Shown: positions 1-6,605, counted from the first letter of the stretch. The stretch: 8,994 nucleotides of DNA from an uncultured Butyricicoccus sp. (GCA_900557315.1 USSI01000043.1:1-8994), one strand, 5' to 3'. Notes: generated from the letters alone by a model not told the origin. Translations and numbers: made by a program.

Positions 1-60
1 GCCCTCGGCCATCGGTGACCGGCAGGTGTTCCCCGTGCAGATAAAAATAATCTTGTCCAT
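1..60 (-). CDS. Low-molecular-weight protein phosphatase, probably protein-arginine phosphatase (YwlE-like); 5' end only
   Basis: Only the first 20 codons are in the window; the frame is open to the edge and the rest lies beyond it. The N-terminus reads MDKIIFICTGNTCRSPMAEG. It contains the LMW-PTP P-loop C(X)5R-S, with nucleophile Cys8 and phosphate-binding Arg14, directly after a short hydrophobic beta strand, as in this fold. Family knowledge: in B. subtilis YwlE (N-terminus MDIIFVCTGNTCRS) the Thr inside the loop favours phospho-arginine over phospho-tyrosine. The same Thr is present here (Thr12). YwlE reverses McsB arginine phosphorylation of CtsR and of proteins marked for ClpCP. The ATG at 60-58 has AGGGAG (74-69) eight bases upstream, which fixes the start. 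The family call is strong for so few residues; arginine specificity is inferred from one residue. No gene symbol is given because the rest of the protein is unseen. Confidence 0.85.
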   Translation of the reverse strand, partial: MDKIIFICTGNTCRSPMAEG

Positions 61-68
61 CTATGATT

Positions 69-74
69 CTCCCT
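69..74 (-). promoter_or_regulatory. Ribosome binding site of the phosphatase gene
   Basis: AGGGAG on the minus strand with an 8-nt spacer to the ATG at 60-58. It supports the start of the short edge gene. No convincing promoter of its own was found between this site and the hairpins upstream. Confidence 0.7.
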
Positions 75-116
75 GAAATACTACGCTGTTTCGCGCCCTC
101 AGGCGCGCATTTGACC

Positions 117-143
117 GACCATTGCGGCTTGTCTGCAATGGTC
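117..143. repeat. Perfect 9-bp inverted repeat
   Basis: GACCATTGC and GCAATGGTC are separated by 9 nt and abut the U-run side of the terminator at 144-174. There is no T-run after it, so it is not a terminator in itself. It could be a regulatory dyad for the phosphatase gene, a mRNA-stabilising hairpin, or part of a repeat element. Confidence 0.5.
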
Positions 144-174
144 ATAAAAAGCCCAGCTTTGCCGGACTTTTTAT
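144..174 (-). terminator. Intrinsic terminator, probably of polA
   Basis: On the minus strand the RNA would fold into a 14-bp stem with a 3-nt AAA loop, ending in CUUUUUAU. Two pairs in the stem are G-U on the minus-strand RNA (plus positions 152/166 and 155/163) but would be A-C mismatches on the plus-strand RNA. The structure is therefore better formed in the polA-direction transcript. It lies about 100 nt after the polA stop codon, further than usual, with three other hairpins between. Confidence 0.7.
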
Positions 175-271
175 ACAAGTACGAAGAAAAGTTTCGCTTT
201 TCGGAATCCGCGCCCCGCGCGGTGCGTCCCCTCTCGTTTGTAAGGCGCATCGTGCCTTGCAAACGAATCTT

Positions 272-2905
272 TTATTTTGTTTCGTACCAGCTGTGCCCCG
301 CCTTGGCCTCCGCCACGAGCGGCGCATCCATCTGGAACGCGGCCTCCATCTCCTCTTTGAGCAGCCGCATTGCGGTTTCCTGCTCGGATTTGGGCGCTTC
401 GAGGATGAGTTCGTCGTGCACCTGCAAGATCAGGCGGCTTTCCAGCCCCTCGCGCTGCAGGCGGTCGCGCACGCGCACCATGGCGATCTTGATGATGTCC
501 GCCGCCGTGCCCTGGATGGGTGTGTTCATCGCCACACGCTCACCGAATGAGCGGATGTTGAAATTACGGCTCTGCAGCTCGGGCAAGGCGCGGCGGCGGC
601 CGAACAGCGTAGTCACATAGCCGTTTTCCTTGGCGCTCGCCTTGATGTCATCCATATATTTTGCCACGCCCGGATAGGTCGCAAGATAGGTGCGGATGAA
701 TTCGCCCGCCTCCTTGCGCGTCACGCCGATATCCTGTGCAAGCGAGAAATCCGAAATGCCGTATACGATGCCGAAGTTGACCGCCTTGCACGACGAGCGC
801 ATCTGCGGCGTGACCTCCTCGAGCGGCACATGGTACACCTTGGCCGCAGTTGCGGCGTGAATGTCCTGCCCCGCGCGAAAGGCCTCGATCATGTGCTCGT
901 CCTGCGAGATGTGCGCGAGCACGCGCAGTTCGATCTGCGAATAATCCGCGTCGATCAGCACATGGTCGTCGTCCGGCGCAACAAACATACGGCGCAGCTC
1001 GCGCCCCAGCTCGGTACGCACCGGGATGTTCTGCAGGTTCGGGTCGGTCGAGGACAGGCGGCCGGTCGCGGTCACGGTCTGCTGGAAATGGGTGTGGATA
1101 CGCCCGTCCTTCGGGCTGATGACCTTGAGTAGCCCCTCGACATAAGTGCTCTTGAGCTTGGTCAGCTGGCGGTATTCGAGAATCGCCGGGATGATCGGGT
1201 GCAGGCCCGCCAGCTTTTCCAGCACGTCCACATTGGTCGAATACCCGGTCTTGGTCTTTTTCTGGGCAGGCAGGCCGAGTTTTTCAAACAGCACCTCGCC
1301 CAGCTGGCGGGTGGAGTTGATGTTGAACTCCCCGCCCGCGTCCTCGTATATCTGGCTGACCAGCACCTCGATGCGCGCGTCCAGCTTATCGCCAAAGGCG
1401 CGCAGCTCGTCCGGCGCGACCGCACAGCCCGCGACCTCCATTTCCGCAAGGATGCGCATGAGCGGCAGTTCAATCTCGTAATACAGCTTGCGCATACCAA
1501 GTTCTTCGATCTTCGCCGCGGCCTCGGTGTAAATCGCACGCACCGCGCCCACGTGCTGTGCGCAGGCCTCCATCGCCTGCTCCTGGCCGCCGAGCGGCGA
1601 AACCGCCGCCGGGTCGTCCAGATCGAGTGCAGGCAGTTCGGTGTTGCAGTAGGCAAGCGCCACGCGCGGCAGGTCGTAGCCCGACTGCGTCGGGTCGATC
1701 AGGTAGGCTGCGATGCAGGTATCGAACGGGATGCCCTCGGGCTGGATGCCTCGCGCGAGCAGCGCCGCGACAGCGGGCTTGGCATCGTGCAGGGTCAGTT
1801 CGATCGAGCCGTCGAACAGGCGGCGCACAATCGCGTCCCAGTCAGAGGCCTCGAAATCGTCCGCAAACAGCACGTTCGCAGTATCGCCGTCCAGCAGGCA
1901 GAGCGCGCCCAGCGTCTCAGGGACCAGTGCAAACACACGGTCGGCAGCGCTCAGCGCGTCGAGCAGCGCAAACGCTTCCGCCGCAGCCCCGATGCGCTGC
2001 GGCTTGACCTCGGGCAGTTTGGGCGCGGCGTGCTCGCCGCTCAGGCCCAGCCGTTTGATGAAATTCTTAAACTCCAGCCGGGTCAGCAGCTCGTACAGCG
2101 CGGCCTCATCCATATGCGCCTCGGGCAGGTTTTCCACGTCCAGCTCGAGCGGCGCGTTCCGGTCGATGGTCGCCAGCCAGTAGCTGTCCTTCGCCGACTG
2201 CCCGCCCGCTTCCAGCTTGGCACGCGCACCCTTTTTGATCTTCGGATCGTCCAGATGCGCATACACGCCGTCCAGCGTACCGAAATCGTGCAGCAGCTGC
2301 ATGGCGGTCTTTTCGCCGATGCCGGGCACGCCCGGGATGTTGTCCGACGAGTCGCCCATCAGCGCCTTGAGGTCGATCAGGCGGATCGGGTCAAACCCGT
2401 ATTTTTCGCGGAATTTCTCCGTATCATAAGTCTCATATGTGGTCTGGCCCATCTTCGTGGAAACCAGACGCACGGTCGTACCGCCGCCGACCAGCTGCAG
2501 GCTGTCCCGATCGCCTGTGACAATCACACAGCTGTCGCCATGCTCGTCCGCGCGGCGGCTGATCGTACCGATCAGGTCGTCCGCCTCGTAGCCCGCCAGT
2601 TCGCAGCGCGTAAGCCCCATCGCGTCGAGCACCTCTTTGGTCACCGGCAGCTGGGCCGCCAGCTCGTCCGGCATCCCCTTGCGCGTGGCCTTGTAGGAGT
2701 CGAATTTCAGGTGGCGGAAGGTCTTTTCCTTCACGTCAAAGCAGACGACTGTGCGGTCGGGCTTTTCGTCGTCCTGCAGCTTGAACAGCGTAGCAAGGAA
2801 GCCGTAAACCGCGTTGGTCGGCATACCCTCGTGGTTGGAGAGCTGCCGCACGCCGTAAAATGCGCGGTTCAGTATGCTGTTGCCGTCTATTACCATGATT
2901 TTCAT
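272..2905 (-). CDS. polA: DNA polymerase I (5' nuclease + inactive exonuclease fold + polymerase)
   Basis: Predicted product is 877 aa, the usual length for bacterial Pol I. It fills repair gaps and removes RNA primers from Okazaki fragments. Residues 1-290 are the 5' nuclease: metal-binding Asp7 in VIDGNS, YEADDLIG at 106-113, GDRD at 131-134, GDSSDN at 184-189, and the helix-hairpin-helix GVPGIGEKTA at 192-201. Residues about 300-470 occupy the place of the 3'-5' exonuclease but lack its carboxylates. Residues about 480-877 are the polymerase: motif A DYSQIELR at 654-661 (catalytic Asp654), motif B from Arg703 through Lys707 to Tyr715 (KAVNFGIVYG), motif C QVHDE at 828-832 (Asp831). The ATG at 2905 is chosen because GAGGA lies 8 nt upstream and the family begins near this residue. 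A TTG at 2923 and an ATG at 2896 are less likely. It has its own promoter at 2970-2998. The stop is TAA at 274-272. Confidence 0.97.
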   Translation of the reverse strand: MKIMVIDGNSILNRAFYGVRQLSNHEGMPTNAVYGFLATLFKLQDDEKPDRTVVCFDVKEKTFRHLKFDSYKATRKGMPDELAAQLPVTKEVLDAMGLTRCELAGYEADDLIGTISRRADEHGDSCVIVTGDRDSLQLVGGGTTVRLVSTKMGQTTYETYDTEKFREKYGFDPIRLIDLKALMGDSSDNIPGVPGIGEKTAMQLLHDFGTLDGVYAHLDDPKIKKGARAKLEAGGQSAKDSYWLATIDRNAPLELDVENLPEAHMDEAALYELLTRLEFKNFIKRLGLSGEHAAPKLPEVKPQRIGAAAEAFALLDALSAADRVFALVPETLGALCLLDGDTANVLFADDFEASDWDAIVRRLFDGSIELTLHDAKPAVAALLARGIQPEGIPFDTCIAAYLIDPTQSGYDLPRVALAYCNTELPALDLDDPAAVSPLGGQEQAMEACAQHVGAVRAIYTEAAAKIEELGMRKLYYEIELPLMRILAEMEVAGCAVAPDELRAFGDKLDARIEVLVSQIYEDAGGEFNINSTRQLGEVLFEKLGLPAQKKTKTGYSTNVDVLEKLAGLHPIIPAILEYRQLTKLKSTYVEGLLKVISPKDGRIHTHFQQTVTATGRLSSTDPNLQNIPVRTELGRELRRMFVAPDDDHVLIDADYSQIELRVLAHISQDEHMIEAFRAGQDIHAATAAKVYHVPLEEVTPQMRSSCKAVNFGIVYGISDFSLAQDIGVTRKEAGEFIRTYLATYPGVAKYMDDIKASAKENGYVTTLFGRRRALPELQSRNFNIRSFGERVAMNTPIQGTAADIIKIAMVRVRDRLQREGLESRLILQVHDELILEAPKSEQETAMRLLKEEMEAAFQMDAPLVAEAKAGHSWYETK

Positions 2906-2913
2906 GAACACAG

Positions 2914-2918
2914 TCCTC
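2914..2918 (-). promoter_or_regulatory. Ribosome binding site deciding the polA start
   Basis: GAGGA on the minus strand, 8 nt before the ATG at 2905-2903. The upstream TTG at 2923 overlaps this site and would add six residues not expected in Pol I, so the ATG is preferred. Confidence 0.65.
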
Positions 2919-2969
2919 GTCAATCCGTAAATTTTATCAAATGCAAGTTGTTCGATATTGTTCGGTTCT

Positions 2970-2998
2970 ATTATATCCTATCGCTGCACGCTTTTCCA
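2970..2998 (-). promoter_or_regulatory. Probable sigma-A promoter of polA
   Basis: Minus-strand -10 TATAAT (2975-2970) is a perfect consensus match. A weaker -35 TGGAAA (2998-2993, 4 of 6 matches) sits 17 nt upstream. Transcription would begin near 2963, giving a leader of about 58 nt. It lies directly after the helicase terminator, so polA seems to be transcribed independently. Confidence 0.65.
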
Positions 2999-3001
2999 GA
3001 C

Positions 3002-3033
3002 AAAAGAAGGGACAGGGCAAACGCCCCGTCCCT
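3002..3033 (-). terminator. Intrinsic terminator of the helicase gene
   Basis: The minus-strand RNA gives an 11-bp stem (arms 3033-3023 and 3018-3008) closed by a GUUU loop and followed by UCUUUU. One pair is G-U on this strand but A-C on the other, favouring the minus-strand direction. It begins about 20 nt after the helicase stop at 3055-3053 and ends just before the polA promoter. Confidence 0.85.
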
Positions 3034-3052
3034 GCCTGCTTTTATGATACGC

Positions 3053-5212
3053 TCAGCCGCCGCATTTCCGCAGCGGCACGCGGAAAGAAATCCGGCGGGG
3101 CGTGGGGATATCATCAAACCGGATGGTATAGACCGCGGCCTCCGGGTCAATCTCCTCGATTGTCCCCTCGCCGAAGATCGCGTGCGCAACCCGATCCCCG
3201 GCCGCGAAGGACGGCCCCTGCGCCAGCGCGGCAAACTGCCGCTCCGTGAAGCGGATGTGGTCTTTCGCCTCTTTCACAAGGCTGTCCTGCAGTTCGGCGG
3301 TATATTCCAGCAGCGGGCGGTCGATATCAAAGATAAAGCGCGAAGGCACGCGCGATGAGCCGTCCACATTGCGCCCCTCATTATCCGAAAGGCACAGCCC
3401 CTTCTCCGCGCGGGTCATGGCGACAAAAGCGAGCCGGCGCTCCTCCTCCATCGCGGGCATGGTTTTGGTCTTGGTGGAGGGGAACACGCCCTCGCACAGG
3501 CTGCACAGGAACACATACGGGAATTCCAGTCCCTTTGCCGTGTGCACGGTCATCAGCTTGACCGCGTTGCGCCGCTCCGCCGTATCGCTGTTCGAAAACA
3601 GCGCGACATGGGACAGGTAATCCTCAAGCGTGCATTCCTCACCACAGGAATTTTCGTATTCGTACACCGACTGCTTGAGCTCTGCCAGGTTGTCCAGCCG
3701 CTCCTGGCTGCCCTCGGTGCGCAGCATCTCCTCATAGCCGCTCTGGTTCAGCAGCGCGCTCAGCACCTCAGAGACCGGCTTGCCCGCGTAATCCGCCGCA
3801 AAGGTCTCGATCAGGCGGATGAATTTCTTCACCGGCGCGGTGTTGAACAGGCTGTCCTCGATGCTGCGCTGCAGCGCTTCGTACAGCGAGCAGCCGTTCT
3901 GCTCCGCATACGACTTGAGAAAGCGCATCCGTTTTTCACCCAGGTTGCGTTTGGGCACGTTTGCAATGCGCTGGAAGGACAGGTCGTCCCGATAGGCAAT
4001 CATCCGCAGATAGGACAGCGCGTCCTTGATCTCCCTGCGGTCGAAAAACTGCGCGCCGCTGTAGATCGTATAGGGCAGTTCGCGTTTGAGGAACACCTCT
4101 TCCAGCGTGCGGGTCACATAGTGCGCGCGGTACAGGATGGCGATATCCCGGTACGGCACCCCCTGCTGCACCAATGCCTCGATCCGGTCCGCAATCCATG
4201 CGGCCTCTTTTTCCGCGGAGACCGCATGGTGGAACACCACCGGCCCGCCCTCGGGCAGGACCGGAATCAGGTCTTTTTTAATGCGGTGGGCGTTTTTGCC
4301 GATCAGCGCGTTGACCGCGCGCAAAATCTGCGGCGTGGAGCGGTAATTGCGCATCATCATAATGGTCTTACAGCCCGGGAACGCTTTGTCAAAGTCCAGC
4401 AGGTACCTGACGTTCGCGCCGCGCCAGGTGTAGATGGTCTGATCCGGGTCACCGACGATAAACAGGTTTTTGTGGTACCCGCACAGCACCTCCATCAGCT
4501 TATACTGCAGCTCGTCGATGTCCTGGAATTCGTCGATCATGATATACTCGAGCCGCTGCTGCCATTTGAGACGGATATCCTCATTTTGCTCAAAAATATA
4601 CAGGGTAAACTGAATCAGATCGTTATAGTCCAGCCCGAAGCACTTTTTCTCCTGATACAGGTAGCCGTAGAAGATGATATCGTCCGCATCGACTGCATTC
4701 CTGTACTTTTCATGCAGCGTTTCAAGCGGCATGGCGAGCATATCCCGGTAATACGCCGGCTCCTTAAATATCTTGCGGATTTCGATCATGTCGCGCGCCT
4801 TGCTGAAGGTCATGTGCCGCAGGGTCAGGCCGCGCTCTTCATAAATGGTTTGCAGCATCGCGTCGATATCCGCGTTGTCCAGCACGAGAAAGCGCTTGGG
4901 ATACTGCACCGCATGGCTGTCCTCCTGCAAAACCGAAACGCAGAAGCTGTGAAAGGTGCAGATATAGCCCGCATCGTTGTCCCCGGTCAGCCGGTGGATG
5001 CGCTGGCGCATCTCGGCCGCGGATTTATTGGTAAAGGTCACGCACAGGATGTTGCCGGGCAGGATACCCGCCTCGTTGACCAGATAGGCGAACCGGTGCG
5101 CAAGCGCGCGGGTCTTTCCCGACCCCGCGCCCGCGATCACACGGACAAAGCCTTCCGTGGCCGTGACCGCCTGCCGCTGTTCCGCATTTAACTGTTCCAG
5201 CATATCCTGCAT
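3053..5212 (-). CDS. UvrD/Rep/PcrA-family ATP-dependent DNA helicase (SF1A)
   Basis: Predicted product is 719 aa. It is a 3'-5' DNA translocase and helicase of the kind used in nucleotide-excision or mismatch repair, in restarting forks, and in clearing RecA or RNA polymerase. Visible motifs: Q motif LNAEQRQAV at 8-16, motif I AGAGSGKT at 27-34, Ia FTNKSAAEM at 60-68, II IDEFQD at 226-231, III GDPDQTIYTWRGA at 254-266, IV RNYRST at 288-293, V VHTAKGLEF at 556-564, VI EEERRLAFVAMTRA at 589-602. The last 50 residues (GDRVAHAIFGEGTI onward) resemble the Tudor-like RNA-polymerase-binding tail of PcrA/UvrD. Motif III GDPDQTIYTW differs from the GDADQSIYRW typical of housekeeping PcrA, so this may be a second clostridial paralogue; no symbol is given. 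The ATG at 5212 is preferred: longer in-frame starts lie inside or upstream of the promoter. GAGGG lies 4 nt and AGGA 10 nt upstream. Confidence 0.93.
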   Translation of the reverse strand: MQDMLEQLNAEQRQAVTATEGFVRVIAGAGSGKTRALAHRFAYLVNEAGILPGNILCVTFTNKSAAEMRQRIHRLTGDNDAGYICTFHSFCVSVLQEDSHAVQYPKRFLVLDNADIDAMLQTIYEERGLTLRHMTFSKARDMIEIRKIFKEPAYYRDMLAMPLETLHEKYRNAVDADDIIFYGYLYQEKKCFGLDYNDLIQFTLYIFEQNEDIRLKWQQRLEYIMIDEFQDIDELQYKLMEVLCGYHKNLFIVGDPDQTIYTWRGANVRYLLDFDKAFPGCKTIMMMRNYRSTPQILRAVNALIGKNAHRIKKDLIPVLPEGGPVVFHHAVSAEKEAAWIADRIEALVQQGVPYRDIAILYRAHYVTRTLEEVFLKRELPYTIYSGAQFFDRREIKDALSYLRMIAYRDDLSFQRIANVPKRNLGEKRMRFLKSYAEQNGCSLYEALQRSIEDSLFNTAPVKKFIRLIETFAADYAGKPVSEVLSALLNQSGYEEMLRTEGSQERLDNLAELKQSVYEYENSCGEECTLEDYLSHVALFSNSDTAERRNAVKLMTVHTAKGLEFPYVFLCSLCEGVFPSTKTKTMPAMEEERRLAFVAMTRAEKGLCLSDNEGRNVDGSSRVPSRFIFDIDRPLLEYTAELQDSLVKEAKDHIRFTERQFAALAQGPSFAAGDRVAHAIFGEGTIEEIDPEAAVYTIRFDDIPTPRRISFRVPLRKCGG

Positions 5213-5252
5213 ATTGCCCTCATCCTGCTTTCCTTCCGAATGCCTTTGGGCT

Positions 5253-5281
5253 ATTATATCACACTCCGCTTTCATACGCAA
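5253..5281 (-). promoter_or_regulatory. Strong extended -10 promoter of the helicase gene
   Basis: On the minus strand, TG-A-TATAAT (5261-5253) is a perfect extended -10. TTGCGT (5281-5276) sits 17 nt upstream as a partial -35. Transcription would begin near 5246, giving a leader of about 34 nt before the ATG at 5212. This placement rules out the in-frame ATG at 5274-5272 as the translation start. Confidence 0.75.
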
Positions 5282-5318
5282 ACATTTGTTCGCACTTCTT
5301 TTCCCTGCCAAACCAGCA

Positions 5319-5351
5319 GCGCCCCCGCATCCACCCGGGACACGGGGGCGC
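5319..5351. repeat. GC-rich 9-bp dyad, possible terminator hairpin
   Basis: The arms GCGCCCCCG (5319-5327) and CGGGGGCGC (5343-5351) are perfect complements around a 15-nt loop that holds CCCGGG. On the minus strand it follows the reductase gene and precedes the helicase promoter. It lacks a clean T-run on either side, so a Rho-independent terminator is possible but not secure. Confidence 0.45.
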
Positions 5352-5353
5352 CG

Positions 5354-5369
5354 GGACGGCAAGCCGTCC
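5354..5369. terminator. Short perfect 7-bp hairpin after the reductase gene
   Basis: GGACGGC and GCCGTCC are separated by only two bases, 11 nt after the reductase stop at 5382-5380. A second, longer GC-rich dyad follows at once. The pair probably ends or protects the reductase transcript. The absence of a U-run leaves the terminator call weak. Confidence 0.4.
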
Positions 5370-5379
5370 TTGCATCTTG

Positions 5380-6507
5380 TTATTTTCCAAAGACTGCAGC
5401 GCATTCCCGCAGCCACTCGGTCACCGGAATCTGCTGGGGGCAGGCCCGCTCGCACTGCCCGCAGGCGATACAGTCCGAGGCCGCCCCGGCATTTTGAACC
5501 GCCTGTTCATAATCCGTCTTGCCCCGCTCCATCTGGCCCCATACCAGCTGCTTGTTGCGGGCCGCAAAAATATCGGGGATCGGGATCTGCTTGGGGCACC
5601 CGGCCGTACAGTAGTGGCAGGCTGTGCAGGGGATGGACGGAATGCCGTCAATCGCCTCCTGCGCCCTGCGCACGGCCTCCTGTTCCTCTGCATCCAGCGG
5701 TCGGAAATCCTTCATGTACGACAGGTTGTCCTGCATCTGCTCTATATCCGACATACCGGAAAGCACCGTGATAATCCCATCCAGCGAAGCGGCATAGCGG
5801 ATTGCCCACGATGCATAAGACGCGCTCTTGCCGGCAGAGCGGAAGGCTTCCCGCACCGCTTCGGGCGGATTGGCCAGCACGCCGCCTTTCACCGGTTCCA
5901 TGATGATAACCGGCTTGTTATGCCTGCGCGCGACTTCATAGTTTGCCCGTGCCGCCACGTTTGGGTTTTCCCAGTCCGCGTAATTGATCTGCAGCTGCAC
6001 GAATTCCGCATCCGGATGCGCTGTCAGCACCTCGTCCAGGATTTCCGGCGTCGCGTGGAAGGAAAAGCCCCAATGCCGGATCAGGCCCTTTGCCTTCTGC
6101 TCTCTGACAAAATCCCAGATATGGAACTTTTCATACATCTGATACGTTCCGGGCTGCAGCGCGTGGAGCAGGTAAAAGTCAAAATAGCCCGCGCCGGTGC
6201 GCTCCAGGCTGGTGTAAAACTGCTGTTTCGCCGCCTGCTCGTCCTCAGCTCCCATCCACGCGCACAGCTTTGTCGCCAGCTGGAAGCTTTCCCGCGGATA
6301 GCGGTCCACCAGCGCAGCCTTGATTGCCCGCTCGGAATCGCCGCCGTCATATACATAAGCGGTGTCGAAATAGGTCTGCCCCGCCTGCAAAAAAGCATCC
6401 ACCATATCCTTTGTCTGTTCCAGATCAATCTTTCCGTCTGCCTGTTTGGGCAGACGCATAAATCCAAAGCCCAGCTTGGGGATGGATTCTCCCAGATAGC
6501 GTTCCAT
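5380..6507 (-). CDS. Aldo/keto reductase with C-terminal 2[4Fe-4S] ferredoxin domain
   Basis: Predicted product is 375 aa, probably cytoplasmic. Residues 1-290 form the aldo/keto reductase barrel. The catalytic tetrad is visible as Asp48, Tyr53, Lys80 and His115 (FDTAYVY, TKL, LLHAL). The NAD(P)H-binding region is near 245-262 (ITVLSGMSDIEQMQDN). Residues 291-375 add a bacterial ferredoxin-like domain with two CxxCxxCxxxCP motifs (Cys294/297/300/304 and Cys346/349/352/356), enough for two [4Fe-4S] clusters. Such fusions are common in anaerobes; the substrate and electron partner are generally unknown and cannot be read here. The clusters suggest electron exchange between the barrel and a ferredoxin- or flavin-type partner, which is inference. 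The ATG at 6507 has AAGGAGG (6523-6517) nine bases upstream. The gene lies 168 bp from the ABC ATPase, with its own candidate promoter. The stop is TAA. Confidence 0.93.
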   Translation of the reverse strand: MERYLGESIPKLGFGFMRLPKQADGKIDLEQTKDMVDAFLQAGQTYFDTAYVYDGGDSERAIKAALVDRYPRESFQLATKLCAWMGAEDEQAAKQQFYTSLERTGAGYFDFYLLHALQPGTYQMYEKFHIWDFVREQKAKGLIRHWGFSFHATPEILDEVLTAHPDAEFVQLQINYADWENPNVAARANYEVARRHNKPVIIMEPVKGGVLANPPEAVREAFRSAGKSASYASWAIRYAASLDGIITVLSGMSDIEQMQDNLSYMKDFRPLDAEEQEAVRRAQEAIDGIPSIPCTACHYCTAGCPKQIPIPDIFAARNKQLVWGQMERGKTDYEQAVQNAGAASDCIACGQCERACPQQIPVTEWLRECAAVFGK

Positions 6508-6516
6508 CCGTCGTTT

Positions 6517-6523
6517 CCTCCTT
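6517..6523 (-). promoter_or_regulatory. Ribosome binding site of the reductase
   Basis: AAGGAGG on the minus strand, near-perfect, 9 nt before the ATG at 6507-6505. It fixes the start. Confidence 0.8.
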
Positions 6524-6547
6524 GTCCATTGTGTCCCGGTTTTTCGA

Positions 6548-6558
6548 AGGGCTGCCCT
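6548..6558. repeat. Small dyad in the reductase leader
   Basis: AGGGC-T-GCCCT, an 11-base odd palindrome between the candidate promoter and the ribosome site. It could be an operator half-turn or chance; no known operator was recognised. Confidence 0.25.
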
Positions 6559-6575
6559 CCGTTCCTGTCAATTCT

Positions 6576-6605
6576 ATTGTACGCCTCAACCATGCCCAAG
6601 CACAA
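6576..6605 (-). promoter_or_regulatory. Candidate promoter of the reductase gene
   Basis: Minus-strand -10 TACAAT (6581-6576, 5 of 6) with a weak -35 TTGTGC (6605-6600) at an 18-nt spacing. It would start transcription near 6569 and give a leader of about 62 nt. No convincing terminator was found between the ATPase stop (6678-6676) and this site, so read-through from the transporter operon is also possible. Confidence 0.45.

Larger units (their letters stand above)
92..266 (-). repeat. Hairpin-dense intergenic stretch downstream of polA
   Basis: This stretch fills most of the 197-bp gap between polA and the phosphatase gene. Six dyads follow one another (plus-strand coordinates). 1: 234-246 with 254-266, 7 bp plus 5 bp around one mismatch. 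2: 208-213 with 217-222, perfect CCGCGC/GCGCGG. 3: 186-191 with 197-202, GAAAAG/CTTTTC. 4: 144-157 with 161-174, terminator-like. 5: 117-125 with 135-143, perfect 9-bp GACCATTGC/GCAATGGTC. 6: 92-97 with 102-107, CGCGCC/GGCGCG. No open frame here looks like a protein. Such density suggests either a structured polA 3' UTR or a copy of an interspersed palindromic repeat. No second copy lies in this window, so the repeat idea is untested. The dyads themselves are read directly from the sequence. Confidence 0.6.

Noticed and set aside
142..327. 61-codon minus-strand frame overlapping the polA end and the hairpin stretch
   Set aside because: It overlaps the polA 3' end in another frame and is made largely of the inverted repeats; no ribosome site. 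Possibly a translated copy of a repeat, not a gene.
2906..2923. TTG start for polA adding six residues
   Set aside because: The TTG overlaps the GAGGA ribosome site that serves the ATG at 2905, and the added residues are not part of the family.
1199..3358. 719-codon plus-strand open frame across polA and the end of the helicase gene
   Set aside because: Same codon-register shadow; it crosses the polA promoter and helicase terminator and shows no protein-family motif.
3542..5191. 549-codon plus-strand open frame opposite the helicase gene
   Set aside because: Antisense in register to a gene with all SF1 helicase motifs; no motif or ribosome site of its own.
5213..5455. Longer 800-residue version of the helicase starting at 5455
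   Set aside because: The extra 81 residues overlap the reductase 3' end, the GC dyads and the extended -10 promoter, and the family begins close to the ATG at 5212.
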